The notes below the pieces were generated by a model. That model had not been told where the DNA came from and ran no database searches. It worked only from the letters and a program-made list of their open reading frames with translations. A program made the position numbers and the translations under genes. 64,000 bases of DNA from Hydrogenophilales bacterium 16-64-40 (GTDB lineage: Bacteria > Pseudomonadota > Gammaproteobacteria > Burkholderiales > Thiobacillaceae): the NCBI GenBank assembly GCA_002256995.1, contig NCGX01000010.1, forward strand, positions 1 through 64,000, in the 5' to 3' direction. Below are positions 24,736 through 32,606 of this stretch, piece after piece. The stretch's first letter is position 1. Each line of letters opens with the position of its first letter.

Positions 24736-25191
24736 TCAGTGGCCGGCCGGCTTGCTGGCGCGCGCGTGGGCGTCGAAACCGCCCTTGGCCTTCCAGCCTT
24801 CGATGCCGTCCTGCAACACTTTCACGTTGTCGTAGCCCAGCAGGCGCAGGGCGAACACGGCCTGTGCGGAGAGCGAGCCTGAATTGCAGTACATCACCAC
24901 CATGCGGTCTTGCGGCAACTCGGCACGGCGCGCAATCGCCTGCCGCCAGTCGATGTTGATCGCGCCGGGAATGTGTTCCTTGTCGAACTGGGCGGCGTCG
25001 CGCGCATCGACGATGAAGACCTTGTTCCAGTCCTCTTTCGGAATCTGCTCGGGCCAGATCAGGCTGCTGCCGTATTCGGCGAAGTCCATGTAGCCGGACA
25101 GCGCATCGACCACGGCGGGGTTCTCTTCCGCATGGGCCGGTGCGGCAAGCAAGGCGAGGCTGGCGAGCAGGGCAATCAAAACCTTGTTCAT
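24736..25191 (-). CDS. Periplasmic single-domain rhodanese
   Basis: A 151-residue protein with signal peptide 1-21 (ALLASLALLAAPAHA/EE), then a rhodanese domain with VDARDAAQFDKEHIPGAINI and active loop CNSGSLSA, where the Cys would carry the persulfide. Start chosen at the ATG at 25191, since the signal peptide begins there. It lies 19 bp after the MFS gene. Role: sulfane-sulfur transfer in the periplasm, probably feeding or draining the neighbouring persulfide dioxygenase pathway. Confidence 0.88.
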   Translation of the reverse strand: MNKVLIALLASLALLAAPAHAEENPAVVDALSGYMDFAEYGSSLIWPEQIPKEDWNKVFIVDARDAAQFDKEHIPGAINIDWRQAIARRAELPQDRMVVMYCNSGSLSAQAVFALRLLGYDNVKVLQDGIEGWKAKGGFDAHARASKPAGH

Positions 25192-25210
25192 GGGGGTTCC
25201 TTGCGAAAGA

Positions 25211-26518
25211 TCAATCGGCGGCCGGGTTGAGGCGGGGATGGGTTTCCTCGCACGCCAGCAGGACGACGAGGCCGGAAACGAACATGGCGGCGGCGGTGAA
25301 CCAGAACCCTGCCTCGATGCCGCCGGCGAGCGCGGCCACCGCGCCCAGCAGCAGCGCGCCGATGCCATAACCAAGATCGCGCCAGAAGCGGTAGATGCCG
25401 ATCGCCGAGCCGCGCCAGTTGGGGTGGGCGATGTCGGAGACGGCGGCGGACAGCGTGGGATACAGCAGCGCCATGCCGAAGCCCATCACCGCGGCGGCGA
25501 ACGACCACCACAGTTCGCCTTCGCCCAGCAGCACCAGCGCGACGCCGGCGCCGCACAGCCACATGCCCCAGACGATCGGCTTCTTGCGGCCGATGCGGTC
25601 GGACAGGTGGCCGGTGAGGAACTGCGAGAGGCCCCAGACGAAGCCGTACACGCCGACCACCCAGCCGATGCCGGCGAGCGAAAGTCCGTGCTGGTAGAGG
25701 TAGACCGGGAAGAACACCCATACCAGGGCGTCGACGAATTTCTCCACCAGCCCCGCCTGGCTGACCGAGGCCATGCGCGCATCGCGCCAGGACATCAGGG
25801 TGAACACGTCCCAGGTGCTCGGCGTGTCGGAAATATTGGTCGGGTAGCGCGGCGTGGGGCCGGTCATCAATCCGGCGGCGTGCTTTTTGCCTTCGGCGTG
25901 CGCCCACGGCAGCGTGTCCTTCACCCACAACAGGGTCAGCAGACCGGCCAGACCCACCACCACCAGGCCGAAAATCATCAGGCCTTCGCGCGGCCCGTAG
26001 GCGGTGGCGAGGTAGCCGGTGACGATGCCCGCCACCGCGACGCCGAAGTAGCCGGAAAACTCGTTGAGGCCGATGGTCAGCCCGCGCTGGTCGGCGCTGG
26101 TGAGGTCGAGCTTGGAGGTCTGCGTCATCGACCAAGCAAGGCCCTGGTTCACCCCCAGCAATACGGTCGCTGCCACGATCCAGCCCCACGAAGGCGCATA
26201 CAGGATCATGAAGGGGATTGGCACTGCGGCCAGCCAGCCGATGAACAATACCTTCTTGCGCCCCATGCGCTCGGACATCCGCCCGGCGACGAAATTGAGC
26301 GTGCCCTTGACGAAGCCGAAGGCGGTGACGAAGGCCATCAGCATCATGAACGAGCCTTGGGCGACGCCGAACTCGGACTCGGCGAGCGCCGGCACCACGG
26401 TGCGGAACATGCCGATCGTGAGGCCGACAAAGAACACCTGCACCAGCTGGTGCGAGAACTGGGCGAGGTTGTGGCGGATGCCGTAGCGGTACTCCACCAC
26501 TTCTTGAGCGAACGACAT
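25211..26518 (-). CDS. MFS transporter of the sulfur block
   Basis: A 435-residue, 12-helix major facilitator with two strong loop motifs, GRMSERMGRKKVLF between helices 2 and 3 and GHLSDRIGRKKPIVW between helices 8 and 9. The middle loop (about 205-245) is long and cytoplasmic. It starts 2 bp after the persulfide dioxygenase stop and is followed by the rhodanese gene, so it is translationally linked to sulfur metabolism. Export of sulfite or thiosulfate is a reasonable guess, not shown by the sequence. Confidence 0.85.
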   Translation of the reverse strand: MSFAQEVVEYRYGIRHNLAQFSHQLVQVFFVGLTIGMFRTVVPALAESEFGVAQGSFMMLMAFVTAFGFVKGTLNFVAGRMSERMGRKKVLFIGWLAAVPIPFMILYAPSWGWIVAATVLLGVNQGLAWSMTQTSKLDLTSADQRGLTIGLNEFSGYFGVAVAGIVTGYLATAYGPREGLMIFGLVVVGLAGLLTLLWVKDTLPWAHAEGKKHAAGLMTGPTPRYPTNISDTPSTWDVFTLMSWRDARMASVSQAGLVEKFVDALVWVFFPVYLYQHGLSLAGIGWVVGVYGFVWGLSQFLTGHLSDRIGRKKPIVWGMWLCGAGVALVLLGEGELWWSFAAAVMGFGMALLYPTLSAAVSDIAHPNWRGSAIGIYRFWRDLGYGIGALLLGAVAALAGGIEAGFWFTAAAMFVSGLVVLLACEETHPRLNPAAD

Positions 26519-26519
26519 A

Positions 26520-27251
26520 TCAGTTACCGAGGTTGAAGGCGACCATGCGATCCATTTCCGCAGGACGCGGCGGGATCGTTTCGGTCAGCGCGGCGACGAA
26601 CGCGTCGCGGCCCAGCGACAGCATCGGGTTCCAGTGTTTCTCGTAACCGATGGTCGACATCGGCTTGCCCGACATGCCTGCGCCGCAGGCGCTGCCAGAG
26701 GTATGCCCGGGATAGAGCTCGACTTCCGCCGGCAGCGTCATCAGGCGCTGGTGCACGGTGTCATAGATCTGCCCCGCCATCTCGGCTTCCTGGCCGGCGA
26801 GATCGGGACGTCCAGCACTGCCGACAAACAGGGTGTCGCCGGTGAGCACGAACCACGGGGTTTCGGTACGGCGCTTGTCGGTCACCAACAGGCAAATCGA
26901 GTCGGGCGTATGGCCGGGGGTATGCAACACATCGACCCAGACGTTGCCAACCTCGATGCGCTGATTGTCTTTCAGCGCCTCGAACGGATAGTTCACCCGT
27001 GCGGCGTTGGACTCATGCAGGCAATATTTCGCGCCAGTCAGTTCGGCCAGCTTGCGGCCGCCGGAAAAGTGGTCGGCGTGGACATGGGTGTCGATGACGT
27101 GGGTGATCTTCACATCCTGTTTGGCGGCTTCGTCGATGAACCACTGCTCGTCGCCGAGCACCGGGTCGACGGCGATTCCAACATGGCAGGAACCGCAGCC
27201 GAAGAAGTAGGAAAGGGTGGCGTCCTTGGCCAGCAATTGACGGAAAAACAT
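26520..27251 (-). CDS. Persulfide dioxygenase-like metallo-hydrolase (ETHE1 family)
   Basis: A 243-residue MBL-fold protein of the ETHE1/sulfur dioxygenase type, which oxidises glutathione persulfide to sulfite. Metal ligands: H56-x-H58-x-D60-H61 (THVHADH), the His of HTPGHTPDS, and the Asp of LTGDTLFVGSAGRPDL; ELYPGHT supplies the last His. The GSAGRPDL segment is characteristic of persulfide dioxygenases. It follows the second ArsR-rhodanese gene (27-bp gap) and precedes the MFS gene by 1 bp. Confidence 0.9.
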   Translation of the reverse strand: MFFRQLLAKDATLSYFFGCGSCHVGIAVDPVLGDEQWFIDEAAKQDVKITHVIDTHVHADHFSGGRKLAELTGAKYCLHESNAARVNYPFEALKDNQRIEVGNVWVDVLHTPGHTPDSICLLVTDKRRTETPWFVLTGDTLFVGSAGRPDLAGQEAEMAGQIYDTVHQRLMTLPAEVELYPGHTSGSACGAGMSGKPMSTIGYEKHWNPMLSLGRDAFVAALTETIPPRPAEMDRMVAFNLGN

Positions 27252-27278
27252 AGTGGTCTCCTTGAAAGGTAGTTCGGA

Positions 27279-27941
27279 TTAAGACTCGGCCAGCGGCAAT
27301 CCCGCCGCCTGCCATTCGGGCGTGCCGTCAGCAATTTTTTGTGCGCGATAGCCGTGTTCTTTCAGCAGCGCCACCGCCTCGGCGGACATCATGCAGAACG
27401 GCCCGCGGCAGTAGGCGACGATGTCGCGGTCGACGGGCAGTTCCTTGATGCGCTGGCGGATTTCGTCGAGCGGCATCGAGCGTGCAAACGGCAGGTGGCC
27501 GTTGGCGTATTCGGCGGACGGGCGCACGTCGATCACCACCACGTCGCCGCGGCGCGCCTTGTCCATCAGCGAGCGCCGCGTTTCGGCGTCGAGTTTTTCC
27601 GGCGCGGCGAAGATCTGGTCCATCGCCACCTTGAGCTCGACCAGGTGCTCTTCAGCCACCGTGCGCAGGTTGACCCACAGCGCGCTGACGTCCTCGCCGG
27701 ACAGGCGATAGGCGATGAAGCGCCCGTCGCGCTGCGCCTCGACCAGGCGCGCGGCCTTCAGCACCTTGAGGTGCGCGCTCGCCAGCTTGATGTCGATGCC
27801 GGCCTCGGCCGCCAGGGCGTCGACGGTTTTCTCGCCCTGGGCCAGGATTTCCAGCAGTTCCAACCGCTTGGGACTGGAGACCGCCTTGCCGATGAGCGCG
27901 ACCTGTTCATAGAGGAGATCTTTGGTTTGGCGTTTATTCAT
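27279..27941 (-). CDS. ArsR-family regulator fused to a rhodanese domain (copy 2)
   Basis: A 220-residue paralogue of the regulator at 23893. ArsR winged helix about 10-105 (IKLASAHLKVLKAARLVEA) and rhodanese about 125-220 with VIDVRPSAEYANGHLPFA and loop C178-RGPF-C183. These two are the only cysteines in the whole protein, which makes the rhodanese loop the only possible thiol sensor. Start at the ATG at 27941, where homology to copy 1 begins. It heads the operon with persulfide dioxygenase, MFS and rhodanese. Confidence 0.9.
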   Translation of the reverse strand: MNKRQTKDLLYEQVALIGKAVSSPKRLELLEILAQGEKTVDALAAEAGIDIKLASAHLKVLKAARLVEAQRDGRFIAYRLSGEDVSALWVNLRTVAEEHLVELKVAMDQIFAAPEKLDAETRRSLMDKARRGDVVVIDVRPSAEYANGHLPFARSMPLDEIRQRIKELPVDRDIVAYCRGPFCMMSAEAVALLKEHGYRAQKIADGTPEWQAAGLPLAES

Positions 27942-28095
27942 GACGCGAACATTCGCACGATTATTGGAATGATGCAAGCTACACGTCGGCAAGTCTGGCA
28001 CGACGGACACCTTGACTTCACCTGCATGGGGCGTTGATCACGCCGAGGAAACCGACCCGGGACGGAACGTATCCCCGATCGTCCCCTGGAAAGCT

Positions 28096-28126
28096 GGCCA
28101 CCTGACGAAATCCCCGTCAGGTGGCC
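28096..28126. terminator. Long hairpin downstream of queD
   Basis: GGCCACCTGACG and CGTCAGGTGGCC form a perfect 12-bp stem with a 7-nt loop, 35 bp beyond the queD stop and upstream of the ArsR-rhodanese operon. There is no long T-run. It probably ends the queD transcript. Confidence 0.6.
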
Positions 28127-28160
28127 GGCTTGATTTGAACCCGTCCGCGTTGCGGTTGGA

Positions 28161-28514
28161 CTAGCCGCGGTACACGCAGCCCGAGTCGTGCGTTTCCATC
28201 AGTTTTATCCGGGACAGACCCGGCAGCGCGGGCTTGAGCCGCTGCCACAGCCACACCGCCAGGTTTTCGCTGGTGGGGTTTTCCAGCCCGGCGATGTCGT
28301 TCAGGTTGCGATGGTCGAGCGCGGCATGGATCGGCCGCCAGGCCGCCTCAAGGTCGGCGAAGTCGAGCACCCAGCCCAGCACCGGGTCGACGTCGCCGCT
28401 GACAGTGAGCTCGACCCGGAACGAATGGCCGTGCAGGCGCGAGCAGGGATGGGATTCGGGCAGCGCGGGCAGCCGGCGCGCGCATTGCAGGTGAAAAATG
28501 CGGAAGATCTCCAT
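28161..28514 (-). CDS. queD: 6-carboxy-tetrahydropterin synthase QueD
   Basis: A 117-residue enzyme of the PTPS family making 6-carboxytetrahydropterin for queuosine/preQ0. Zinc ligands H8 and H28-x-H30 and the catalytic Cys C24 (HPCSRLHGHSF) are visible. LDFADLEAAWRPIHAALDHRNLND carries the Asp/His catalytic pair, and PTSENLAVWLW plus LMETHDSGCVYRG the pterin site. Start at the ATG at 28514 by homology. No other queuosine gene is nearby. Confidence 0.92.
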   Translation of the reverse strand: MEIFRIFHLQCARRLPALPESHPCSRLHGHSFRVELTVSGDVDPVLGWVLDFADLEAAWRPIHAALDHRNLNDIAGLENPTSENLAVWLWQRLKPALPGLSRIKLMETHDSGCVYRG

Positions 28515-28596
28515 GTGGCATTCTCGCGCAAGTCGGGCGTGCTGACCATGCCGCGCCATCGAATCGGGTTCGAAACTCCGGCAGAACCCGACCCGC

Positions 28597-29433
28597 TTAC
28601 TCAGCCCCTGCTGGCACGACCGTCCTGACAAACGCCCCGACTGCCTGCACGTAGACCTCGCGGCTCAGCAGCAACGCATCGTTGTGCCCCCCGCGCAGCT
28701 CGACCAGCCGCTTCGGTTCGTGTGCCGCGGTGAGCAAGCCCTGGCCGTGGCTGAATGGAATGATCTCGTCGTCGGGGCTGTGCAGGATCAGCAGCGGACT
28801 GCGCACGCTGCCCAGCGCCGCCCGCGTGTCGTAGCGATAGCGCGCTAGCCGGGATGCCGGAAACATCGGGTACAAGGCCTGCGCGAGCTCGGGCACGGAC
28901 GTAAAGCTGGCGTAGAGGATCAGCCCTGCCGGCGTGTGGCGAGCGGCGAGCCAGGCGGCGATCGAGCCGCCGAGGGACTCGCCGAACAGGACGATCCGAT
29001 CCGGCCGGCGGCGTTTTTCCTGAGTCAGATAAGCCCACGCCGCCAGCGCATCCTGATAGGTGCCTTCCTCGCCCGGCTTGCCGCTGCTGGCGCCGTAACC
29101 GCGGTAGTCGACGATGAGAATGTTCAGTCCCAAGCGGTGAAACACCTCGATCTGAACGAGGCGGTGCCCGATGTTGCCGCCATTGCCGTGAAGATAAAGG
29201 AGCGTGCCGCGCGCTGCGGGCGCCGGGATGTACCAGCCCGCCAGCGTCTCGCCGTCCGCGGTGCCGAGCCTGACCGCTTCGAAGGCAAGCCCGATGTCGG
29301 CTGGAGTGGCTGTCACCTGCCGCGATGGCAGCTCGGGGAAGTAGATGAAGCGCGCCTGGAACACGTAGAGGTAGAGCGCCAGGCCCGCATACACGGCCAC
29401 AGCCCAGCCTAGCATTGCCGCCATCCAGCGCAT
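28597..29433 (-). CDS. Alpha/beta hydrolase, membrane anchored
   Basis: A 278-residue serine hydrolase of the ABHD/BEM46 type. One N-terminal membrane helix at 5-25, oxyanion-loop LHGNGGN at about 84-90, nucleophile elbow GESLGGS, acid in HSPDDEIIPF and His in RGGHNDALL. Ribosome binding site GGGAG before the ATG at 29433. The substrate is unknown. It is transcribed away from the lipoprotein hydrolase at 29663. Confidence 0.85.
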   Translation of the reverse strand: MRWMAAMLGWAVAVYAGLALYLYVFQARFIYFPELPSRQVTATPADIGLAFEAVRLGTADGETLAGWYIPAPAARGTLLYLHGNGGNIGHRLVQIEVFHRLGLNILIVDYRGYGASSGKPGEEGTYQDALAAWAYLTQEKRRRPDRIVLFGESLGGSIAAWLAARHTPAGLILYASFTSVPELAQALYPMFPASRLARYRYDTRAALGSVRSPLLILHSPDDEIIPFSHGQGLLTAAHEPKRLVELRGGHNDALLLSREVYVQAVGAFVRTVVPAGAE

Positions 29434-29662
29434 GGTGTCTCCCGTCCTGGCACACTCCATCATAGACAAGGTCAGATTCGCCCGGTGACGGGCGTCTGAA
29501 TCGAATTTGCCCGGTGGCCATTGAAGACGCCTGAAGTTGATCGCCAGACAGATATCTGACCATCGAAAACATGGCACCATGGCTGCTAGGCTGAACAAGC
29601 AGGATGATCAAGTTGGCGGCACGAGCCTCAGGCCTGCCGGACACAAACCCAAGGGAGATTTC

Positions 29663-30718
29663 ATGATGGGCACTTGCGCCATAAAGGTCCGGCCGCAAAC
29701 GGCCGGGGGGCCGCGCACGAGCAGGCGCCGCCCTGGTGAAACCGGCATTGCGCCGATGGCCGCATTCGTTGCCCTGCTGCTGGCCTTCACCTTGGGCGGC
29801 TGCGCCACCATCCAGCGTGACGCCGCCATCGATGTGCCTGATCCGGGGCGGCTGCCCTCCGCCCAAAAGGCAGTGAGCGTGGCGGGGCTGCGTCCGTGCA
29901 ACGATGGGGCGGCGAATACGCTGCACATCGACCCCAGCCAGCCGGTCAACATCTTGGTGCATGGCTGCAACGGGTCCACCGGGCGATTCCACGCGCTGGC
30001 CGAAGTGCTCGCCTTCCATGGCCAGCAAAGCGCCTGCCTCGCCTACAACGACCGCGACAGCCTGATGGTGAGTTCCGGCCAACTGGCCCGCGCAGTCGAT
30101 AGCCTCGCGCACTATCTGGATGCGCCGCAAATCACGGTGATCGGTCACAGCATGGGTGGCCTGGTTGCCCGCAAGGCGCTGGTCGCAGACCGGCCGGAAC
30201 CGGTGCGCAACACGCAGATCGACCTGCGCCTGGTGACGGTCTCGGCGCCGTTTTCCGGCATTGCCGCGGCGCGCATGTGTGCGGCCCCGGCGCTGCGCGT
30301 GGCCACGCTCGGCCTCAACGACCTGCTCTGCTGGCTCGTCAGTGGCGACAACTGGTACGAGATCACGTCTGCCTCGGATTTCATCCAGAAACCGGGCAGC
30401 CTTGCCGCGCAGGTCAGCCGCCACCTCAAGGTCGTCACCGACGAACGCGGCGCCTGCCGCCGCCGCAGCGACACCGGCCGCTGCATCGAGAGCGACACCA
30501 TCTTCAGTCTGGCCGAACAGCGGCATCCGCCGGTCACCCGCGCAGCCCTCACCACCGACGTCGAGGTCGTCGCCGGCCACGTCGAAATCGTCGGCGAATC
30601 CGGCGTCACGCCGCACAAGCTGATCGACGTGTTCCAGCGCGAAGGCATCGTGCGCGCCACCCCGCCGGAACGGCAGTCCGCGTTCCAGGCGCTGCTGGCC
30701 CAATTGTATGGGCAATGA
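29663..30718 (+). CDS. Lipoprotein alpha/beta hydrolase (lipase-like)
   Basis: A 351-residue envelope protein. Long basic N-terminus, then a signal helix with lipobox LGGC (TLGGCATIQRD, Cys near residue 48), so it should be lipid-anchored. HGCNGSTGRFHALAEVLAFH is an oxyanion region and VIGHSMGGLVARKAL carries the catalytic Ser. Start at 29663 because AAGGGAG lies 8 bp upstream. The substrate is unknown. Followed 106 bp later by the rhodanese lipoprotein gene on the same strand. Confidence 0.78.
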   Translation: MMGTCAIKVRPQTAGGPRTSRRRPGETGIAPMAAFVALLLAFTLGGCATIQRDAAIDVPDPGRLPSAQKAVSVAGLRPCNDGAANTLHIDPSQPVNILVHGCNGSTGRFHALAEVLAFHGQQSACLAYNDRDSLMVSSGQLARAVDSLAHYLDAPQITVIGHSMGGLVARKALVADRPEPVRNTQIDLRLVTVSAPFSGIAAARMCAAPALRVATLGLNDLLCWLVSGDNWYEITSASDFIQKPGSLAAQVSRHLKVVTDERGACRRRSDTGRCIESDTIFSLAEQRHPPVTRAALTTDVEVVAGHVEIVGESGVTPHKLIDVFQREGIVRATPPERQSAFQALLAQLYGQ

Positions 30719-30824
30719 GCGGCGGGCCAACCTGCCTGCCTCGACCGGGCCCGTCTGCTGCGGCAGGACTGAACTTCCACCCGGTTCGACACTCGCACAT
30801 TTCGTTCCCGCTTCTGGAGTCTCC

Positions 30825-31271
30825 ATGTCTGTGCAACGCCTGACCGCCGCGGCCGCGGCCGCTTTGATCCTGCTGGCGATCAGCGCCTGTTCCCCCGACA
30901 GCGGCGCGACACTGGCCGCGCCCGACGCCTATGCCCAGGCCCAGGCCGGCCAGTTGACGCTGATCGACATCCGGCGCCCCGACGAGTGGCGGCAGACCGG
31001 CGTGGCGGCCGGCGCGCTGCAGATCAACATGATCCACCCGCAGGGCGCGGCCGGCTTCGTGGGCCAGGTGGCCGCCGAAGTGGGCGGCGACAGAAACGCG
31101 CCGATCGGCCTGATCTGCCGCACCGGCAACCGCACCACGCACATGCAGCAAGCGCTGCGCAAAGCAGGTTTCACCCAGGTCTACAACATCGATGAGGGCA
31201 TGGTGGGCAGCAGCGCCGGGCCGGGCTGGATTGCGCGCGGGCTGCCGGTGGAGGCCTGCCAGCGCTGTTAG
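30825..31271 (+). CDS. Rhodanese-like lipoprotein
   Basis: A 148-residue protein with signal peptide and lipobox AISAC (Cys at about 22), then a rhodanese fold with LTLIDIRRPDEWRQTGVAAGA and active loop CRTGNRT (CxxGxR type). Start at the ATG at 30825, preceded by CTGGAG. It ends GLPVEACQRC. It overlaps by 4 bp the stop of the convergent GDCCVxC gene. Probably handles sulfane sulfur or oxyanions in the periplasm. Confidence 0.85.
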   Translation: MSVQRLTAAAAAALILLAISACSPDSGATLAAPDAYAQAQAGQLTLIDIRRPDEWRQTGVAAGALQINMIHPQGAAGFVGQVAAEVGGDRNAPIGLICRTGNRTTHMQQALRKAGFTQVYNIDEGMVGSSAGPGWIARGLPVEACQRC

Positions 31272-31501
31272 CCGCCCCCGCCCTGACAACAGCCGTCAGC
31301 CTTGCCCGCCAGTTGGATCGGCGGACAAGGCACCGTGCCGTAGGAACAAAACACGCAGCAGTCGCCCGGCAGGGGCATCAGCACAGTCTGGCACCCTTCG
31401 CATTCGTAGTACCACTGGCACGCGTCGGTCGGCATGGTTTCGGTTTTAACGTAGCCGCAGAGGGGGCAGGTCAGGGTGGATTGCAGCACCACGTCATTCA
31501 T
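31268..31501 (-). CDS. GDCCVxC-domain small protein in the mer locus
   Basis: A 77-residue cysteine-rich protein with TCPLCGY near the start, YECEGCQ in the middle, the diagnostic GDCCVFCSYG and a terminal ADGCCQGGGG; eleven cysteines in total. Members of this family occur in mercury-resistance operons and are thought to bind metal or act as thiol proteins; function unproven. The ATG overlaps the merP stop (ATGA). Transcribed merT-merP-this gene. Confidence 0.85.
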   Translation of the reverse strand: MNDVVLQSTLTCPLCGYVKTETMPTDACQWYYECEGCQTVLMPLPGDCCVFCSYGTVPCPPIQLAGKADGCCQGGGG

Positions 31502-31782
31502 TTTTCCGCTTCCTTGAGTGTCGACGGATAGCCTGCATCGGCAGTGGCGCGGGTCAGTTTCGCCACGTCGGCTCTGGCGTCGTCGAAGCTCACGACGGCT
31601 TGGCGCTTGTCGTAGTCGACCTCGGCGCGCGTGACGCCGTCGACCCGGGTCAGCGCCTTCTTCACCGTGATCGGACAGGCCGCACAACTCATGCCTGGCA
31701 CGGCGAGGGTGATGGTCTGCTGCGCCGCGAAAGCCGGGTTTGAGATGACGGCGAGCAAGGCCGCCAGCATGATGGATTGCAT
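31498..31782 (-). CDS. merP: Periplasmic mercury-binding protein MerP
   Basis: A 94-residue protein. Signal peptide 1-19 (AVISNPAFA/AQ), then an HMA fold with GMSCAACPITVKKAL, the two Hg-binding cysteines. It passes Hg(II) to MerT at the inner membrane. It lies 12 bp after merT and overlaps the GDCCVxC gene. Confidence 0.95.
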   Translation of the reverse strand: MQSIMLAALLAVISNPAFAAQQTITLAVPGMSCAACPITVKKALTRVDGVTRAEVDYDKRQAVVSFDDARADVAKLTRATADAGYPSTLKEAEK

Positions 31783-31794
31783 GATGGGTCTCCT

Positions 31795-32133
31795 TTAGTA
31801 AAACAGCGAGGCGTACCAGGGGAAGGCCAGCAGAAGCAGTAGGGGCGCCGCTACCAGCCAGAAGATCAGGCGCTGGCGCCGCAACACGGCGGCATCGGCG
31901 CAGGCTTGTCCGGGCGCGCAGACCACGGGGCGGCGATACAGCGTGCGCCACGTCATCACCAGCAAGCCGAGCGTGAGCACGACGAAAATCGGACGCAGGG
32001 GTTCGAGCCGGGTCAGCATGGAAAGCCACGCGCCGCCCATGCCGAGGCTGACGAGCACAAGGGGCGCGACGCAGCAGAGCGAGGCGCCGGTTGCGGCCAG
32101 CGCGCTGGCCCACAGGGTTGGTTTGGTGTCCAT
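31795..32133 (-). CDS. merT: Mercuric transport protein MerT
   Basis: A 112-residue inner membrane protein with three predicted helices. Vicinal cysteines in helix 1 ([11 protein letters not shown]) and the cytoplasmic pair [11 protein letters not shown] accept and pass Hg(II). First gene of the unit, 62 bp from the divergent merR, behind the merO operator. No merA (mercuric reductase) follows. Confidence 0.94.
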   Translation of the reverse strand: MDTKPTLWASALAATGASLCCVAPLVLVSLGMGGAWLSMLTRLEPLRPIFVVLTLGLLVMTWRTLYRRPVVCAPGQACADAAVLRRQRLIFWLVAAPLLLLLAFPWYASLFY

Positions 32134-32172
32134 CGGTCTTCCCGGATGAATGCGATGGACGTACGATAAGTC

Positions 32173-32188
32173 CCGTACCCAAGTACGG
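32173..32188. promoter_or_regulatory. merO operator and merT promoter
   Basis: CCGTAC-CCAA-GTACGG is a perfect dyad like the classic MerR operator. On the minus strand TTGACT (32190-32195) is the -35 and TTATCG/TATCGT the -10, with a 19-20 bp spacer. The stretched spacer is the hallmark of MerR-activated promoters, and the dyad sits inside it. Confidence 0.9.
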
Positions 32189-32195
32189 AGTCAAG

Positions 32196-32603
32196 ATGCA
32201 GACCTTTACCATTTCTAAGCTGGCGCAGGCAGTGGGCGTCAACGTCGAGACGATCCGCTTCTACCAGCGCCGCGGCTTGGTGGCCGAGCCGGCCAAGCCG
32301 CTGGGCGGCATCCGCCGCTACGGCGAGGCCGAGGTGGCGCGCGTGCTGTTCGTCAAATCGGCGCAGCGCATCGGCTTCACGCTGGACGAGATTGCCCAAC
32401 TGTTGCAACTGGACGACGGCACCCAATGCAAGAAAGCGCGGGCGATCGCCGAACACAAGCTCGCCGATGTGCGAAAGCGCTTGCAGGATTTGCAGCGCAT
32501 CGAAGCGGCGCTGGCGCAACTGGTGGATCGCTGCGCCAGCCGTCGCGGCCAGGTGAGCTGCCCGCTGATCGCAGCGCTGCAGCCCATCCCCCACGCACTC
32601 TGA
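32196..32603 (+). CDS. merR: Mercury-responsive regulator MerR
   Basis: A 135-residue MerR protein. N-terminal winged helix ([20 protein letters not shown]), dimerisation helix about 80-110, and the three Hg-binding cysteines C78, C113 and C122 at the spacing of Tn501 MerR. Start at 32196, right beside the operator. Divergent to merT. Confidence 0.94.
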   Translation: MQTFTISKLAQAVGVNVETIRFYQRRGLVAEPAKPLGGIRRYGEAEVARVLFVKSAQRIGFTLDEIAQLLQLDDGTQCKKARAIAEHKLADVRKRLQDLQRIEAALAQLVDRCASRRGQVSCPLIAALQPIPHAL

Positions 32604-32606
32604 CGC

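Noticed and set aside
24736-25374. Longer 212-residue version of the periplasmic rhodanese
   Set aside because: The extra N-terminal part overlaps the MFS coding end and has no homology; the signal peptide starts at 25191.
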